Source: Actinomycetes bacterium
GTDB lineage: Bacteria; Actinomycetota; Acidimicrobiia; Acidimicrobiales; Palsa-688
Length of the DNA stretch: 32,845 bases
NCBI GenBank assembly: GCA_021838305.1
Contig: JAKCEB010000009.1
Location: 1-32,845 of the forward strand
Direction: 5' to 3'
Under the pieces are notes generated by a model. It had not been told where the DNA came from, did no database searches, and saw only the letters and a list, made by a program, of their open reading frames with translations. The position numbers were made by a program, and so were the translations under genes. Shown piece by piece: positions 10,039 through 18,575 of this stretch (positions are counted from its first letter, which is position 1; every line of letters starts with the position of its first letter).

Positions 10039-10087
10039 AGACTGTGCGTGAAATTGCACGGTTTTGGTGCAATTACACGCACAGTCT
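10039..10087. repeat. Near-perfect inverted repeat (21-bp arms, 7-nt loop)
   Basis: AGACTGTGCGTGAAATTGCAC / GGTTTTG / GTGCAATTACACGCACAGTCT; arms complementary at 20 of 21 positions; followed on + by TTT. Confidence 0.95.
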
Positions 10088-10113
10088 TTTCCCGGGACCT
10101 CCGATGTCGTACT

Positions 10114-10162
10114 GGCCGCTGGCCGCTGGCCGCTGGCCGCTGGCCGCTCGCCGCTCGCCGCT
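10114..10162. repeat. 7-bp tandem repeat, 7 units (5x GGCCGCT + 2x CGCCGCT)
   Basis: Read directly: GGCCGCT GGCCGCT GGCCGCT GGCCGCT GGCCGCT CGCCGCT CGCCGCT. Confidence 0.97.
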
Positions 10163-10199
10163 TCCCGGCGCGGCCGGAAGCGGCTCTGATACGCAGTTG

Positions 10200-11435
10200 C
10201 TACGGACGCACGAGCGCGGCGAGGAGCGCCTGGAGCTTCAGCTGCGTCTCGGTCAGTTCGCTCGCCGGATCCGAGCCGGCCACGATGCCGTTGCCTGCGA
10301 AGATACGCGCCCTGTTGGCGACGACTTCGGCGCTCCTGATGCCGAGAACGAAGCAGCCGTCTCCCCGGCTGTCGAGCCAGCCGACCGGGCCGGCGTAACG
10401 TCCCCGCTCGAAACCCTCGACCTTCTGCAGGTAACGAATAGCGGCGTCTGTCGGAGATCCGCCGACGGCCGGAGTCGGGTGAATCCGAGCGACAAGCTCC
10501 AGCACTCCGGGGGCTTGCGGCGAAAGACGGCCCGTGATCCGCGTGGCAAGATGCGAAACGTTGCGCAGCGACATTACGGACGGCGTCTCGGGGACATCGA
10601 GCGATTCGCAGACCGGCGCAAGGCTTCCTGCGATCGCCTCGACGACCACCCTGTGCTCCCTGCGTGTCTTCGGGGCGGCCATGAGCGCCCGAATCAGGGC
10701 TTCATCGCCGGTAGTGTTCCCGCTTCTTGCGACGGTCCCGGCCAGTGGATGGCTCTCGACTTCGGCGCCATAACGCCTGATCAGCAGTTCGGGGCTCGCC
10801 CCTAGGAAGTCGTCGACTTTGAAGACCGTGCAGGAGGGGTAGAGCGAAGCGAGCCGTTCGAGAAGTTCGGAGACAACGAAGGGTCGGTCTGCTTCGATCT
10901 CTATGCAGCGTGCGAGCACAACTTTGGCGAATGCGCCCGCATCGATCTGGCGGACGGTCTCTGCTACCAGTTCGGTCCACTCGGAGTGCGCCATTGTCGG
11001 GGCAAGGTCGAAACGCTCAGGGGACGGGCCCGGACGCAAGACTCGTGGGGCCTCGACGGACGGCGTGACGGTGGTCTTCCACGACACGGACCCGTCCGAG
11101 CCGAAGATCTCTGCGGGCACCACAAGGTGGCCAGGCTCCTCCGGGTCGAAAGCCAAAGCCCCTATAGCTATCGGGCCGCACCCGGGGAGGCGCAGCGGAT
11201 CGATGGATTCGATGCTGGCGAGCGCGGCGGTCACGGCTGCACGCCCGGCCGGGTCTGCAATCCCGCCGGGGAGATCGATGCGCAGAGCCTCGCCGCGCCC
11301 CGCGATGCCGACGTCGCCTGTGGCGAACAGCCAGCCGTCGTCTCCGGCTGCGTCGATCAGCTTCGGCGGATCGTCGACTACGACAGTGGTGGCCACCATC
11401 TTTGCGTCGGGGACGTCGAGCGGACGCGCACTCAT
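10200..11435 (-). CDS. menF: Isochorismate synthase (MenF/EntC family)
   Basis: Chorismate-binding domain: FAKVVLARCIEIEADRPF, SPELLIRRYGAEVESHPLAGT, RREHRVVVEAI, IHPTPAVGGSPTDAAI, RYAGPVGWLDSRGDGCFVLGIRSA, ARIFAGNGIVAGSDPASELTE. Confidence 0.92.
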   Translation of the reverse strand: MSARPLDVPDAKMVATTVVVDDPPKLIDAAGDDGWLFATGDVGIAGRGEALRIDLPGGIADPAGRAAVTAALASIESIDPLRLPGCGPIAIGALAFDPEEPGHLVVPAEIFGSDGSVSWKTTVTPSVEAPRVLRPGPSPERFDLAPTMAHSEWTELVAETVRQIDAGAFAKVVLARCIEIEADRPFVVSELLERLASLYPSCTVFKVDDFLGASPELLIRRYGAEVESHPLAGTVARSGNTTGDEALIRALMAAPKTRREHRVVVEAIAGSLAPVCESLDVPETPSVMSLRNVSHLATRITGRLSPQAPGVLELVARIHPTPAVGGSPTDAAIRYLQKVEGFERGRYAGPVGWLDSRGDGCFVLGIRSAEVVANRARIFAGNGIVAGSDPASELTETQLKLQALLAALVRP

Positions 11436-12097
11436 CGGGGTATCACGCGGCGGGTGGCGGTGATCAGCTGCGTGATACCTCCCGATAGCAACCGGTGGCG
11501 GATTGAGCCGAAACCGGCGTCGTCGAGCATGTCGAGGATCCGATCCGCTGGCGGCAGGTACGCAACGGACTTCGGCAGATAGCCGTAGGCGTCCCGGTCC
11601 GACAGGAGCGCCCCGAGTTGGGGCACGACCTTGTTGAAGTAGAAACCGTGGGTTTCGCGCAGCACGAAGTTCTTCGGGACCGACACGTCGAGCAGAGCTA
11701 TACGTCCACCGGGCCGCAGGACCCGCGATAGCTCCTGGAACACCGGTTCGAGCGCGACGAAGTTCCGGAGCGCAAACCCAGAGATTGCGCCGTCGACCGA
11801 GCTGTCTCTTAGTCCGAGAGCGAGTCCGTCGCCCTGCACAAGCGGTGAGACCGACCGGAAGTGGGTGAGCATCCCGAGCGAGGAGTCAACACCGACGGGT
11901 TGAATCCCCGCTCGTTCGAGGTCGCAGCAGAGGTCTCCTGTGCCGCATGCCAAGTCGACGACGACCGATCCGGGCGCCACAGACAAGGCCCTCACAGCCA
12001 TACGCCGCCACCGCCGGTCTATCCCGAACGTCATCAGCCGGTTCACGAGGTCGTAGCGTGGGGCGATGGTGTCGAACATGGTGCGCACAGCGCGCAC
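11432..12097 (-). CDS. menG: Demethylmenaquinone methyltransferase (MenG/UbiE)
   Basis: VRAVRTMFDTIAPRYDLVNRLMTFGIDRRWRR, VVDLACGTGDLCCDL, GFALRNF, RVLRPGGRIALLDVSVP, YGYLPKSV. The track ORF runs to 12454 but its N-terminal part is out-of-frame maoC-like sequence; GTG at 12097 is in frame. ATGA overlap with menF. Confidence 0.9.
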   Translation of the reverse strand: MRAVRTMFDTIAPRYDLVNRLMTFGIDRRWRRMAVRALSVAPGSVVVDLACGTGDLCCDLERAGIQPVGVDSSLGMLTHFRSVSPLVQGDGLALGLRDSSVDGAISGFALRNFVALEPVFQELSRVLRPGGRIALLDVSVPKNFVLRETHGFYFNKVVPQLGALLSDRDAYGYLPKSVAYLPPADRILDMLDDAGFGSIRHRLLSGGITQLITATRRVIPR

Positions 12098-12126
12098 CTT
12101 CTCGTCGCCTTGAGGTAGAGAAGAGA

Positions 12127-12582
12127 TCAGAGGTAGTACCGGAAGAGGACCTCGGCGACGCAGGCCGGCTTCGTGGCACCCTCTACCTCGTAGGTGACTA
12201 TCAGCTTCACTTGAACGCCGCCGGACACGTCGTCGACGCTCGCGAGCTCCACACCGGCGCGCAACTTGGACCCCACCGGAACCGGCGAGGGGAAGCGCAG
12301 CTTGTCGATGCCGTAGTTGATTCCCATCGAGATACCCGACACGGCCATGACCTCGCCGAGAAGCGTTGGGGTCAGTGACAACGTCAGGTAACCGTGGGCG
12401 ATCGGGCCGCCGAACGGGCCGGACTTCGAGCGCTCCAAGTCCACGTGGATCCACTGATGGTCGCCGGTGGCGTCAGCGAAAAGGTTCACCTGGTCTTGAG
12501 TGACCACCTTCCAGTCGCTGTATCCCAGGTGCTGGCCGACGTGGCTTTTGAGTCCCTCTATTCCTTCGATCGTCGTTGTCAT
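12127..12582 (-). CDS. MaoC-family (hotdog) dehydratase-like protein
   Basis: ADATGDHQWIHVDLERSKSGPFGGPIAHGYLTLSLTP hydratase-2 motif. Confidence 0.92.
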   Translation of the reverse strand: MTTTIEGIEGLKSHVGQHLGYSDWKVVTQDQVNLFADATGDHQWIHVDLERSKSGPFGGPIAHGYLTLSLTPTLLGEVMAVSGISMGINYGIDKLRFPSPVPVGSKLRAGVELASVDDVSGGVQVKLIVTYEVEGATKPACVAEVLFRYYL

Positions 12583-12610
12583 GCGATCAGGCTACGCCAG
12601 TCCGGCTTGC

Positions 12611-12961
12611 TCAACGAAACCAGGTCTTGCGGTATGCACGGCTTTGAGGATGCAGGAGCAGCGCCAAGAGTACCCCATAAAACAGGAGGTTGACCAACTG
12701 CACGAAGGAGAAATACTGGATCAGGATCGCAAGGAACAGAACTGTGACCCCGACTCCGAGCCAGTAGCCCCACTTCTTCTCGTTCGCTATCCCCAAGCCC
12801 GCAGCAGCCTGGCCGATCACTACCAGGGCGCCGATGCCACCGAGGGTGAAAAGCTCGCCGTCGAGCAGACCGAACGCTGCGTTTATGTACATGATGACCG
12901 TGGCCATCATCAGTGTCTGCGGCTGTGTCTTGTCCAGCCAGCGAATCGAAGTGGAAGCCAT
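12611..12961 (-). CDS. Small hydrophobic (multi-TM) membrane protein
   Basis: 116 aa, several hydrophobic segments (LMMATVIMYINAAFGLL, GIGALVVIGQAAAGLGIA, YWLGVGVTVLFLAILIQY, LVNLLFYGVLLALLL). Confidence 0.75.
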   Translation of the reverse strand: MASTSIRWLDKTQPQTLMMATVIMYINAAFGLLDGELFTLGGIGALVVIGQAAAGLGIANEKKWGYWLGVGVTVLFLAILIQYFSFVQLVNLLFYGVLLALLLHPQSRAYRKTWFR

Positions 12962-13014
12962 GAGTGTATTTTTGCACTACCGCAGGGAAAAACTGTGTGC
13001 GGCTTCGCTGATTA

Positions 13015-14157
13015 TCAGGCTTCCGCCGCTGCTTTCGTATCTCGCGCACTCAACTGGCCGCACGCGGCGTCGATTTCGGTCCCCCGGTTGCGGCGCACAG
13101 TAACGTTGACCCCCAAGGCCAGAAGCTCGTCGCGGAAGCGTCTCACCCCGGCGGGAGGGGTGCCACGGGTTGCGAAGCCGTCGGTCGGGTTGAGGGGGAT
13201 CACGTTGACGTGCGCCCCGAGGCCGGATGCGATTTCGGCCAGTTCCCTGGCGTCCGAGGGGCTGTCGTTGACGCTGTCTATCAAAGCCCACTCGAAGCTT
13301 AGGCGGCGGTTCTTGACCGCCCGGTACTGCCTGCACGCCTCGACCAGGTCCGAAATCGGGTAACGGCGGTTTATCGGCACCAGACGGTCGCGGAGGGCGT
13401 CGTTTGCTGCGTGCAGCGAGACGGCGAGGTTGACGGGAAGCGCCTCGTGAGACAGGCGCCGGATGCCGGGGACGATCCCGACAGTCGACACTGTGATATG
13501 CCTTGCCGAGATTGCCATGTCGTTGTGGATCCGCTCGATCGACGCCCACAGCCTCTCGTAGTTGGCCAGCGGCTCTCCCATCCCCATGAAGACGATGTTC
13601 GTGAGCCGCCGCGGCAGAGCCCGGCGGCGGGCCTCGGCGACCTGCTCGAGGATTTCGCCGGGTGAAAGATGGCGTGCGAGCCCGGCCTGGCCGGTGGCGC
13701 AGAACTTGCATCCCATGGCGCAGCCGGCCTGGCTCGAAACGCAAGCTGTCGCACGGTCCCGGTAGAGCATCAGGACCGTCTCGACGCCGACGCCGTCGTT
13801 TCCCGCCCAGAGCCACTTGACGGTCTGGGCGTCGCCAGACACGGACTCCGATACGAGCCGGAGCGCTGCGGGGACGGTTTCGGAGAGGCGCTGGCGAAGA
13901 TCCTTGGGTAGCGCGGTCATCTGTTCGGGTAGGGCGGCTTGGCGGTAGAGCGACTCCCACACCTGGCGGAGCCGGTAAGGCGGCTGGTCTGCGAGCAGGT
14001 GGGACAGCTCCTCCAGGCTCAGGTCGTAAAGGCCGCGCCCGGAGCCCGGCGGCCTCAAGCGCAGCGGCTTGTCGGCGGCTCGCGTGTCGACCCGCCCGGC
14101 AGGAGCGCTCAGCGGGTCTCTCGCTCCATCCGCCATGCGGGCCGCGGAAGCGGTCAT
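13015..14157 (-). CDS. rlmN: 23S rRNA (adenine2503-C2)-methyltransferase, radical SAM (RlmN)
   Basis: SSQAGCAMGCKFCATGQAGLARHLSPGEILEQV (CxxxCxxC), TNIVFMGMGEPLANYE, STVGIVPGIRRL, LAVSLHAAND, VNVIPLNPTDG. Confidence 0.95.
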   Translation of the reverse strand: MTASAARMADGARDPLSAPAGRVDTRAADKPLRLRPPGSGRGLYDLSLEELSHLLADQPPYRLRQVWESLYRQAALPEQMTALPKDLRQRLSETVPAALRLVSESVSGDAQTVKWLWAGNDGVGVETVLMLYRDRATACVSSQAGCAMGCKFCATGQAGLARHLSPGEILEQVAEARRRALPRRLTNIVFMGMGEPLANYERLWASIERIHNDMAISARHITVSTVGIVPGIRRLSHEALPVNLAVSLHAANDALRDRLVPINRRYPISDLVEACRQYRAVKNRRLSFEWALIDSVNDSPSDARELAEIASGLGAHVNVIPLNPTDGFATRGTPPAGVRRFRDELLALGVNVTVRRNRGTEIDAACGQLSARDTKAAAEA

Positions 14158-15131
14158 ATCTGGTCCTCGGCACTAGGTTCGACTACGCCCGATGTGGCCA
14201 CGTCGCCGACGTAGGCCTGGTCGACGTGGTTGACGACGAAGCCCATGTCCACATAGAGCTTGACAGCCCTGACGTTTCCGGCGTCGACGTAAAGCATCCC
14301 AGTCCGCAGGCCTCGTCGGTAGAGGTAGTCGAGGCCTGCATCGACGAGCTGTCGTCCGAGTCCCGGGGGGCGGGCGGCGTCGGGGTCGACTGCGATGACG
14401 TATATCTCGCCGAGCGGCGGGTCGTGATCGGCGTGGATCCTCGTCCAGCAGAACCCGTCCAGGTTCCCGTCGACGCTTTCGTGCAACAAAAAGCCCTCAG
14501 GATCGAACCAGGGTTCCGTCTCTCGCTGCTTGATTGTGTCGAGGTCCCACCCGCCTTGTTCGGGATGCCAGTGAAAAGCACGGTTGTTGACCGCCAGCCA
14601 CTCGTCCTCGTCGATGCCGACGCGGAAGCCCCTGGTGGCAATTCCGACCTGCGGGTCCTCTGTGCCGACGGGGCCTTCCGGCGAGCCGAGCGGAAGCGGG
14701 CAGCGCATCTGGTAGAGGGTGCGTCCCCTGGCCAAGCCGATCGACGCGGCGAGACGGTCGTGTTCGGGACGGGCCTGGTTGACCCACATGTGCACGTGGC
14801 CACCGCCGGCTTTTGCTACAACGCCGACTGCCCGTTCGAGGAGATCGGAGGCGATCGTGTTGCCGGGTGTCCGGTGGTGCGGCTCGACGACGAACTCCAC
14901 GCTCCAGCTGTCAGTCCCGCGGCTCACCTGCGCGTAACCGACCGGATGATCGTGATCGTCGTTCCAGACCACGAGCGCAGCGAACCCGGATCTTCCCCCC
15001 TGGACCAGGTCCAGCCATGCGTGCTCGTCGATCGGCGCGTGACCGTCAGCGGACTCTGCGGCGCCCAGAAGCGCCGATACTGCCGCGATCTCCATGTCGT
15101 CCAACCTCGACTTGACCTGGATGCGCTGCAC
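14154..15131 (-). CDS. mshD: Mycothiol synthase (GNAT acetyltransferase, MshD)
   Basis: Tandem GNAT: NNRAFHWHPEQGGWDL, WFDPEGFLLHE, GFCWTRIHADHDPPLGEIYVIAVDPDAARPPGLGRQLVDAGLDYLYRRGLRTGMLYVDAGNVRAVKLYVDMGF. Confidence 0.92.
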   Translation of the reverse strand: MQRIQVKSRLDDMEIAAVSALLGAAESADGHAPIDEHAWLDLVQGGRSGFAALVVWNDDHDHPVGYAQVSRGTDSWSVEFVVEPHHRTPGNTIASDLLERAVGVVAKAGGGHVHMWVNQARPEHDRLAASIGLARGRTLYQMRCPLPLGSPEGPVGTEDPQVGIATRGFRVGIDEDEWLAVNNRAFHWHPEQGGWDLDTIKQRETEPWFDPEGFLLHESVDGNLDGFCWTRIHADHDPPLGEIYVIAVDPDAARPPGLGRQLVDAGLDYLYRRGLRTGMLYVDAGNVRAVKLYVDMGFVVNHVDQAYVGDVATSGVVEPSAEDQI

Positions 15132-15206
15132 TCCTGCAGGCTACCGGCAAAGGTTTGGCGGAACGTCTCGCGTGTCCTGCAGCCTCGGACGTCCTATCTT
15201 TGCAGG

Positions 15207-16076
15207 GTGGTCCGACCGCGAACGATACCTGGACGTGCCCGTGAGGCTCACCGCAGGCTTGCGGAGAGCTATCCGGGTAGCGTTACGGACCTGTGCGAGC
15301 TCGCGTTCGAGAGCCCGTTCCAGCTCCTGGCGGCGACTGTGCTGTCTGCGCAGACCACAGATATCCGGGTGAATTCGGTCACGCCTGCGCTGTTCGCCCG
15401 GTACCCGACCCCGGCCGACCTTGCTTGCGCCGAGACTGGCGAGCTCGAAGAGATCATCCACCAGACTGGATTCTTTCGGGCTAAGGCACGAAGCCTCATC
15501 GGCCTCGGGCGCGAACTGGATAGGAGGTTCGCCGGCGAGGTGCCCACGGCTATGGACGACCTGGTCAGCCTGCCGGGGGTAGGCCGAAAGACGGCCAACG
15601 TGATCAGAAGCGTCGCGTTCGACCTCCCCGGCCTCGCGGTGGACACCCACGTGGCACGGCTCACGAAACTGCTTGGACTGACCCAGTCCAGCGATCCCGT
15701 TCGGATCGAATCCGACGTCTGCGCCCTGCTTCCTCCGCGTGACTGGGGGTCGTTCGGCCTTACGCTGATACTCCACGGCAGGCGAGTCTGCATCGCAAGG
15801 CGCCCTCGGTGCGCCGACTGCGCGCTGGCCGACATCTGCCCTTCGGCGTCGTTGCCGACTCGCAAGGCGCCGGCTCCTGGTAAGGGCACTGGCGTGACTC
15901 ACAAGGCCGCTAGCGTGACTCGAAGGGCCGCGCCGAGCGCCGCGCCTGGGGCGTCTAGCGCCCGATCAAGCGGTCGAGGCGACGCTGTGCCGAGCGAAGC
16001 GCCCGCTCCACCTCGAAAAGCTCTGTCCCGAGCCCCTCATGATCCTCCGATCCAAGCCCGCCAGCGATCTCGGTGA
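15207..16076 (+). CDS. nth: Endonuclease III (Nth) with low-complexity C-terminal extension
   Basis: FESPFQLLAATVLSAQTTDIRVN, HxH/K region IIHQTGFFRAKARSLIGL, LPGVGRKTANVIRSVAF, AVDTHVARLTKLLGL, Fe-S CIARRPRCADCALADICP. GTG 15207 is the likely start; the upstream part of track ORF 14226-16076 is antisense to mshD. Confidence 0.92.
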   Translation: MVRPRTIPGRAREAHRRLAESYPGSVTDLCELAFESPFQLLAATVLSAQTTDIRVNSVTPALFARYPTPADLACAETGELEEIIHQTGFFRAKARSLIGLGRELDRRFAGEVPTAMDDLVSLPGVGRKTANVIRSVAFDLPGLAVDTHVARLTKLLGLTQSSDPVRIESDVCALLPPRDWGSFGLTLILHGRRVCIARRPRCADCALADICPSASLPTRKAPAPGKGTGVTHKAASVTRRAAPSAAPGASSARSSGRGDAVPSEAPAPPRKALSRAPHDPPIQARQRSR

Positions 16077-16137
16077 TCCGGCCTATCAGCTCGTGAAGGC
16101 GGCTGGAAACTGAGCTGAGTTCGGCGTTGCTGGACAT
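15955..16137 (-). CDS. Small conserved-type alpha-helical protein (60 aa)
   Basis: MSSNAELSSVSSRLHELIGRITEIAGGLGSEDHEGLGTELFEVERALRSAQRRLDRLIGR; amphipathic, protein-like composition, start ATG 16137, divergent from hisD and antisense to the nth tail. Confidence 0.6.
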   Translation of the reverse strand: MSSNAELSSVSSRLHELIGRITEIAGGLGSEDHEGLGTELFEVERALRSAQRRLDRLIGR

Positions 16138-16149
16138 AGCGGTACCATC

Positions 16150-17520
16150 ATGGACCAAATGGCCCCACCTCACGAACCTGCGGCGCTATCAGGCACCGTG
16201 CGATCCGGCGCCGTGCTCTCCGGCGTCCTTCGAACGGTCGATCTTCGCGGAGTAACAGGAAAGCTCAAGAAGCTGCTTCCCGCCCCCGAGATCGTCGACG
16301 ACGAGGACGCTGCCCAAGTCGTCCGTGCGATCCTGGCGGACGTCAAGGCGCGAGGCGACATGGCTGTCCTGGACGCCACGGAACGCTTCGACCGGGTCCG
16401 CCCCGACTCGCTTCGAGTCGACCCGGCCGAGGTAAAGGTAGCGCTCGGTGAGATATCCCCGTCGTTGCGTGATGCCCTCGAAGCAGCGGCAGACAACATA
16501 GGCGACTATCACCGCTCGCAACTCCACGACGACTCCGCATACGAGCGCGACGGTGTAAAAGTTACCGAGCTTCGGATGCCCGTCGACAGGGCGGGTCTAT
16601 ACGTTCCCGGCGGCCTCGCACCGCTCGCGTCCACCGTCCTCATGACAGCGATCCCGGCCCGTGTCGCAGGAGTCGCTGAGCTTGCGATGTGCAGCCCGCC
16701 AGGACCGGACGGAAAGATAGCGGCGTCGGTGCTTGCCGCCGCAGCCGTCGCAGGCGTCGACGAGGTGTACCAGGTTGGTGGCGCGCAGGCTATCGGCGCT
16801 CTCGCTTACGGCACCGAGTCGGTGCCGGCCGTCGACGTGATCGTAGGACCGGGCAATCGGTACGTGGCGATCGCCGAGCGCATGGTCGCAGGTCAAGGGG
16901 CGGTTGGAGTTCCGTCTGCGTTCACGGGACCATCGGAGGTTGCGGTCGTAGCCGACGACACGACGGACCCGTCGTTTGCCGCTGTCGACCTGGTGGTGCA
17001 GGCCGAGCACGGCCCGGACGGCCTTTCCTATCTGATCACATGGTCCGAAGATGCCGCCAAGCGCATCGCCGGCGAGGTCGCCCGCATCACTGCGCAGTCC
17101 CCGAGACGACAGGCTATCGAGGCAACATTCGAACGGGGCGGATTCTGCGTTCTCGTGGACGGGCCGGACCAGGCGATGCAGGCAGCGAACGTGATCGCAG
17201 CCGAGCACCTAGAGCTCATGTGCGCCGACGCAGCGGCGCTTGTCGGCAAGGTCACGAGCGCCGGAGCCGTGTTTGTCGGGCCTTGGGCGCCTGCGAGCGT
17301 AGGCGACTATGCGGCGGGACCGAACCACGTACTTCCGACCGCCCGCAGCGCAAGGTTCTCCAACGCGCTTCGCGTCGACGACTTCTGCAAGCAGATCCAC
17401 GTCGTGGAAGTTTCAAGGGCCGGCCTCGACCGCTTGGCCGCCCCGGTGGAGGCATTGGCACTGTCAGAAGGTCTCGCTGCCCACGCCCTTTCGGTAACGA
17501 TGAGGACATCGGTGTCATGA
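16150..17520 (+). CDS. hisD: Histidinol dehydrogenase (HisD)
   Basis: VPGGLAPLASTVLMTAIPARVAGV, GGAQAIGALAYGTESVPAVDVIVGPGNRYVA, AEHGPDGLSYLIT, GPNHVLPTARSARFSNAL. Confidence 0.96.
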   Translation: MDQMAPPHEPAALSGTVRSGAVLSGVLRTVDLRGVTGKLKKLLPAPEIVDDEDAAQVVRAILADVKARGDMAVLDATERFDRVRPDSLRVDPAEVKVALGEISPSLRDALEAAADNIGDYHRSQLHDDSAYERDGVKVTELRMPVDRAGLYVPGGLAPLASTVLMTAIPARVAGVAELAMCSPPGPDGKIAASVLAAAAVAGVDEVYQVGGAQAIGALAYGTESVPAVDVIVGPGNRYVAIAERMVAGQGAVGVPSAFTGPSEVAVVADDTTDPSFAAVDLVVQAEHGPDGLSYLITWSEDAAKRIAGEVARITAQSPRRQAIEATFERGGFCVLVDGPDQAMQAANVIAAEHLELMCADAAALVGKVTSAGAVFVGPWAPASVGDYAAGPNHVLPTARSARFSNALRVDDFCKQIHVVEVSRAGLDRLAAPVEALALSEGLAAHALSVTMRTSVS

Positions 17521-18575
17521 CGCTGCCCTCGTCGCGCCCCGACCTGTCGCTTCGCGAGGGATACCACTCGCCCCAAGTCGACGTAGCCGTCAGGCTCAAC
17601 ACGAACGAGTCGCCATTCCCGCCTCCCGAGGCGTGGGTGCAGGCCCTCGCCGCCGAAGCGACGAGGATCCGCTACAACCGCTACCCCGACCGCTCCGCTA
17701 CGCGACTGCGCGAAGCGTTGGCGGAGTTGCACCGAGTGCGCCCGGAGCAGGTCTTCTGCGCCAATGGGTCCAACGAGGTGCTGCAGTCGATCTGCCTAGC
17801 GTACGGCGGCCCCGGCAGGAGCGCGGCGGTGTTCGAACCGACATATGCGCTGCACAGCCATATCGCTCATTTGACTTCGACGGCGGTGGTGGAGGGACGC
17901 AGGCGCGAGGACTTCGAGCTTGACCTCGCCGATGTGGCGGAGCTCAACGCTGCTTCGAGACCGGATATCACCTTCCTGTGCTCGCCCAACAATCCGACCG
18001 GCAACTCTGTCGATCCGACGACTGCCGGGGCGGTGCTCGAAGGCGCGGCGGGTCTCGTAGTAGTAGACGAGGCGTACGGCCAGTTCGCCGACTGGTCGGC
18101 GATTTCGCTCGTCGATGACGACGTCCCGCTGGTCGTGACGCGCACCTTCTCGAAGACCTGGTCGATGGCGGCCCTCCGGCTCGGTTACCTGGTCGGGCCG
18201 GCCCCGGTGGTGGCGGCGTTGGAGCGTGTTGCGCTGCCATACCACCTGGACGCCTTGAAACAGGCGGCAGGATGCCTCGCCGTGCGCTACAACGACGAGA
18301 TGCAGGAACGCGTAGCTGCAGTCGTCGCCGAGCGCCGCCGCCTGTCATCCGCACTCGAATCGCTTGGTGTGACAGTGTGGCCTTCGTCTGCGAACTTCAT
18401 CCTCTTTCGCCCCGAAACCCGCAAAGCCGGCGAGGTGTGGCAGGGACTCGTCGATGCCGGCGTGCTTGTCCGCGACACGTCGAGCTGGCCTGGCCTGTCG
18501 GGCTGCCTTCGCGTGACCATCGGAACCCGAGTGGAAGACGACCTGTTCACCGCTGCTCTCGAGGAGGTGCTATGA
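17517..18575 (+). CDS. hisC: Histidinol-phosphate aminotransferase (HisC)
   Basis: LNTNESPFPPP, RYPDRSATRLREALAE, CSPNNPTGN, VVDEAYGQF, RTFSKTWSMAALRLGYLVG. Start ATG 17517 overlaps the hisD stop (ATGA). Confidence 0.95.
   Translation: MTLPSSRPDLSLREGYHSPQVDVAVRLNTNESPFPPPEAWVQALAAEATRIRYNRYPDRSATRLREALAELHRVRPEQVFCANGSNEVLQSICLAYGGPGRSAAVFEPTYALHSHIAHLTSTAVVEGRRREDFELDLADVAELNAASRPDITFLCSPNNPTGNSVDPTTAGAVLEGAAGLVVVDEAYGQFADWSAISLVDDDVPLVVTRTFSKTWSMAALRLGYLVGPAPVVAALERVALPYHLDALKQAAGCLAVRYNDEMQERVAAVVAERRRLSSALESLGVTVWPSSANFILFRPETRKAGEVWQGLVDAGVLVRDTSSWPGLSGCLRVTIGTRVEDDLFTAALEEVL

Noticed and set aside
10039-10087. Intrinsic terminator for menF
   Set aside because: menF is on the - strand and there is no T-tract on that side; the call as a generic inverted repeat was kept instead.
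12098-12454. N-terminal extension of the menG ORF
   Set aside because: Out-of-frame reading of the maoC-like gene; methyltransferase similarity begins near GTG 12097.
12977-14173. 398-aa - strand ORF
   Set aside because: Alternative frame of rlmN with Pro/Arg/Gly-rich nonsense composition.
14226-15206. N-terminal 327 codons of the 616-aa ORF fused to endonuclease III
   Set aside because: Antisense of mshD; Nth homology begins just after GTG 15207.
16689-17516. 5' part of the 628-aa ORF preceding hisC
   Set aside because: Arg/Gly-rich alternative frame of hisD; hisC starts at ATG 17517.
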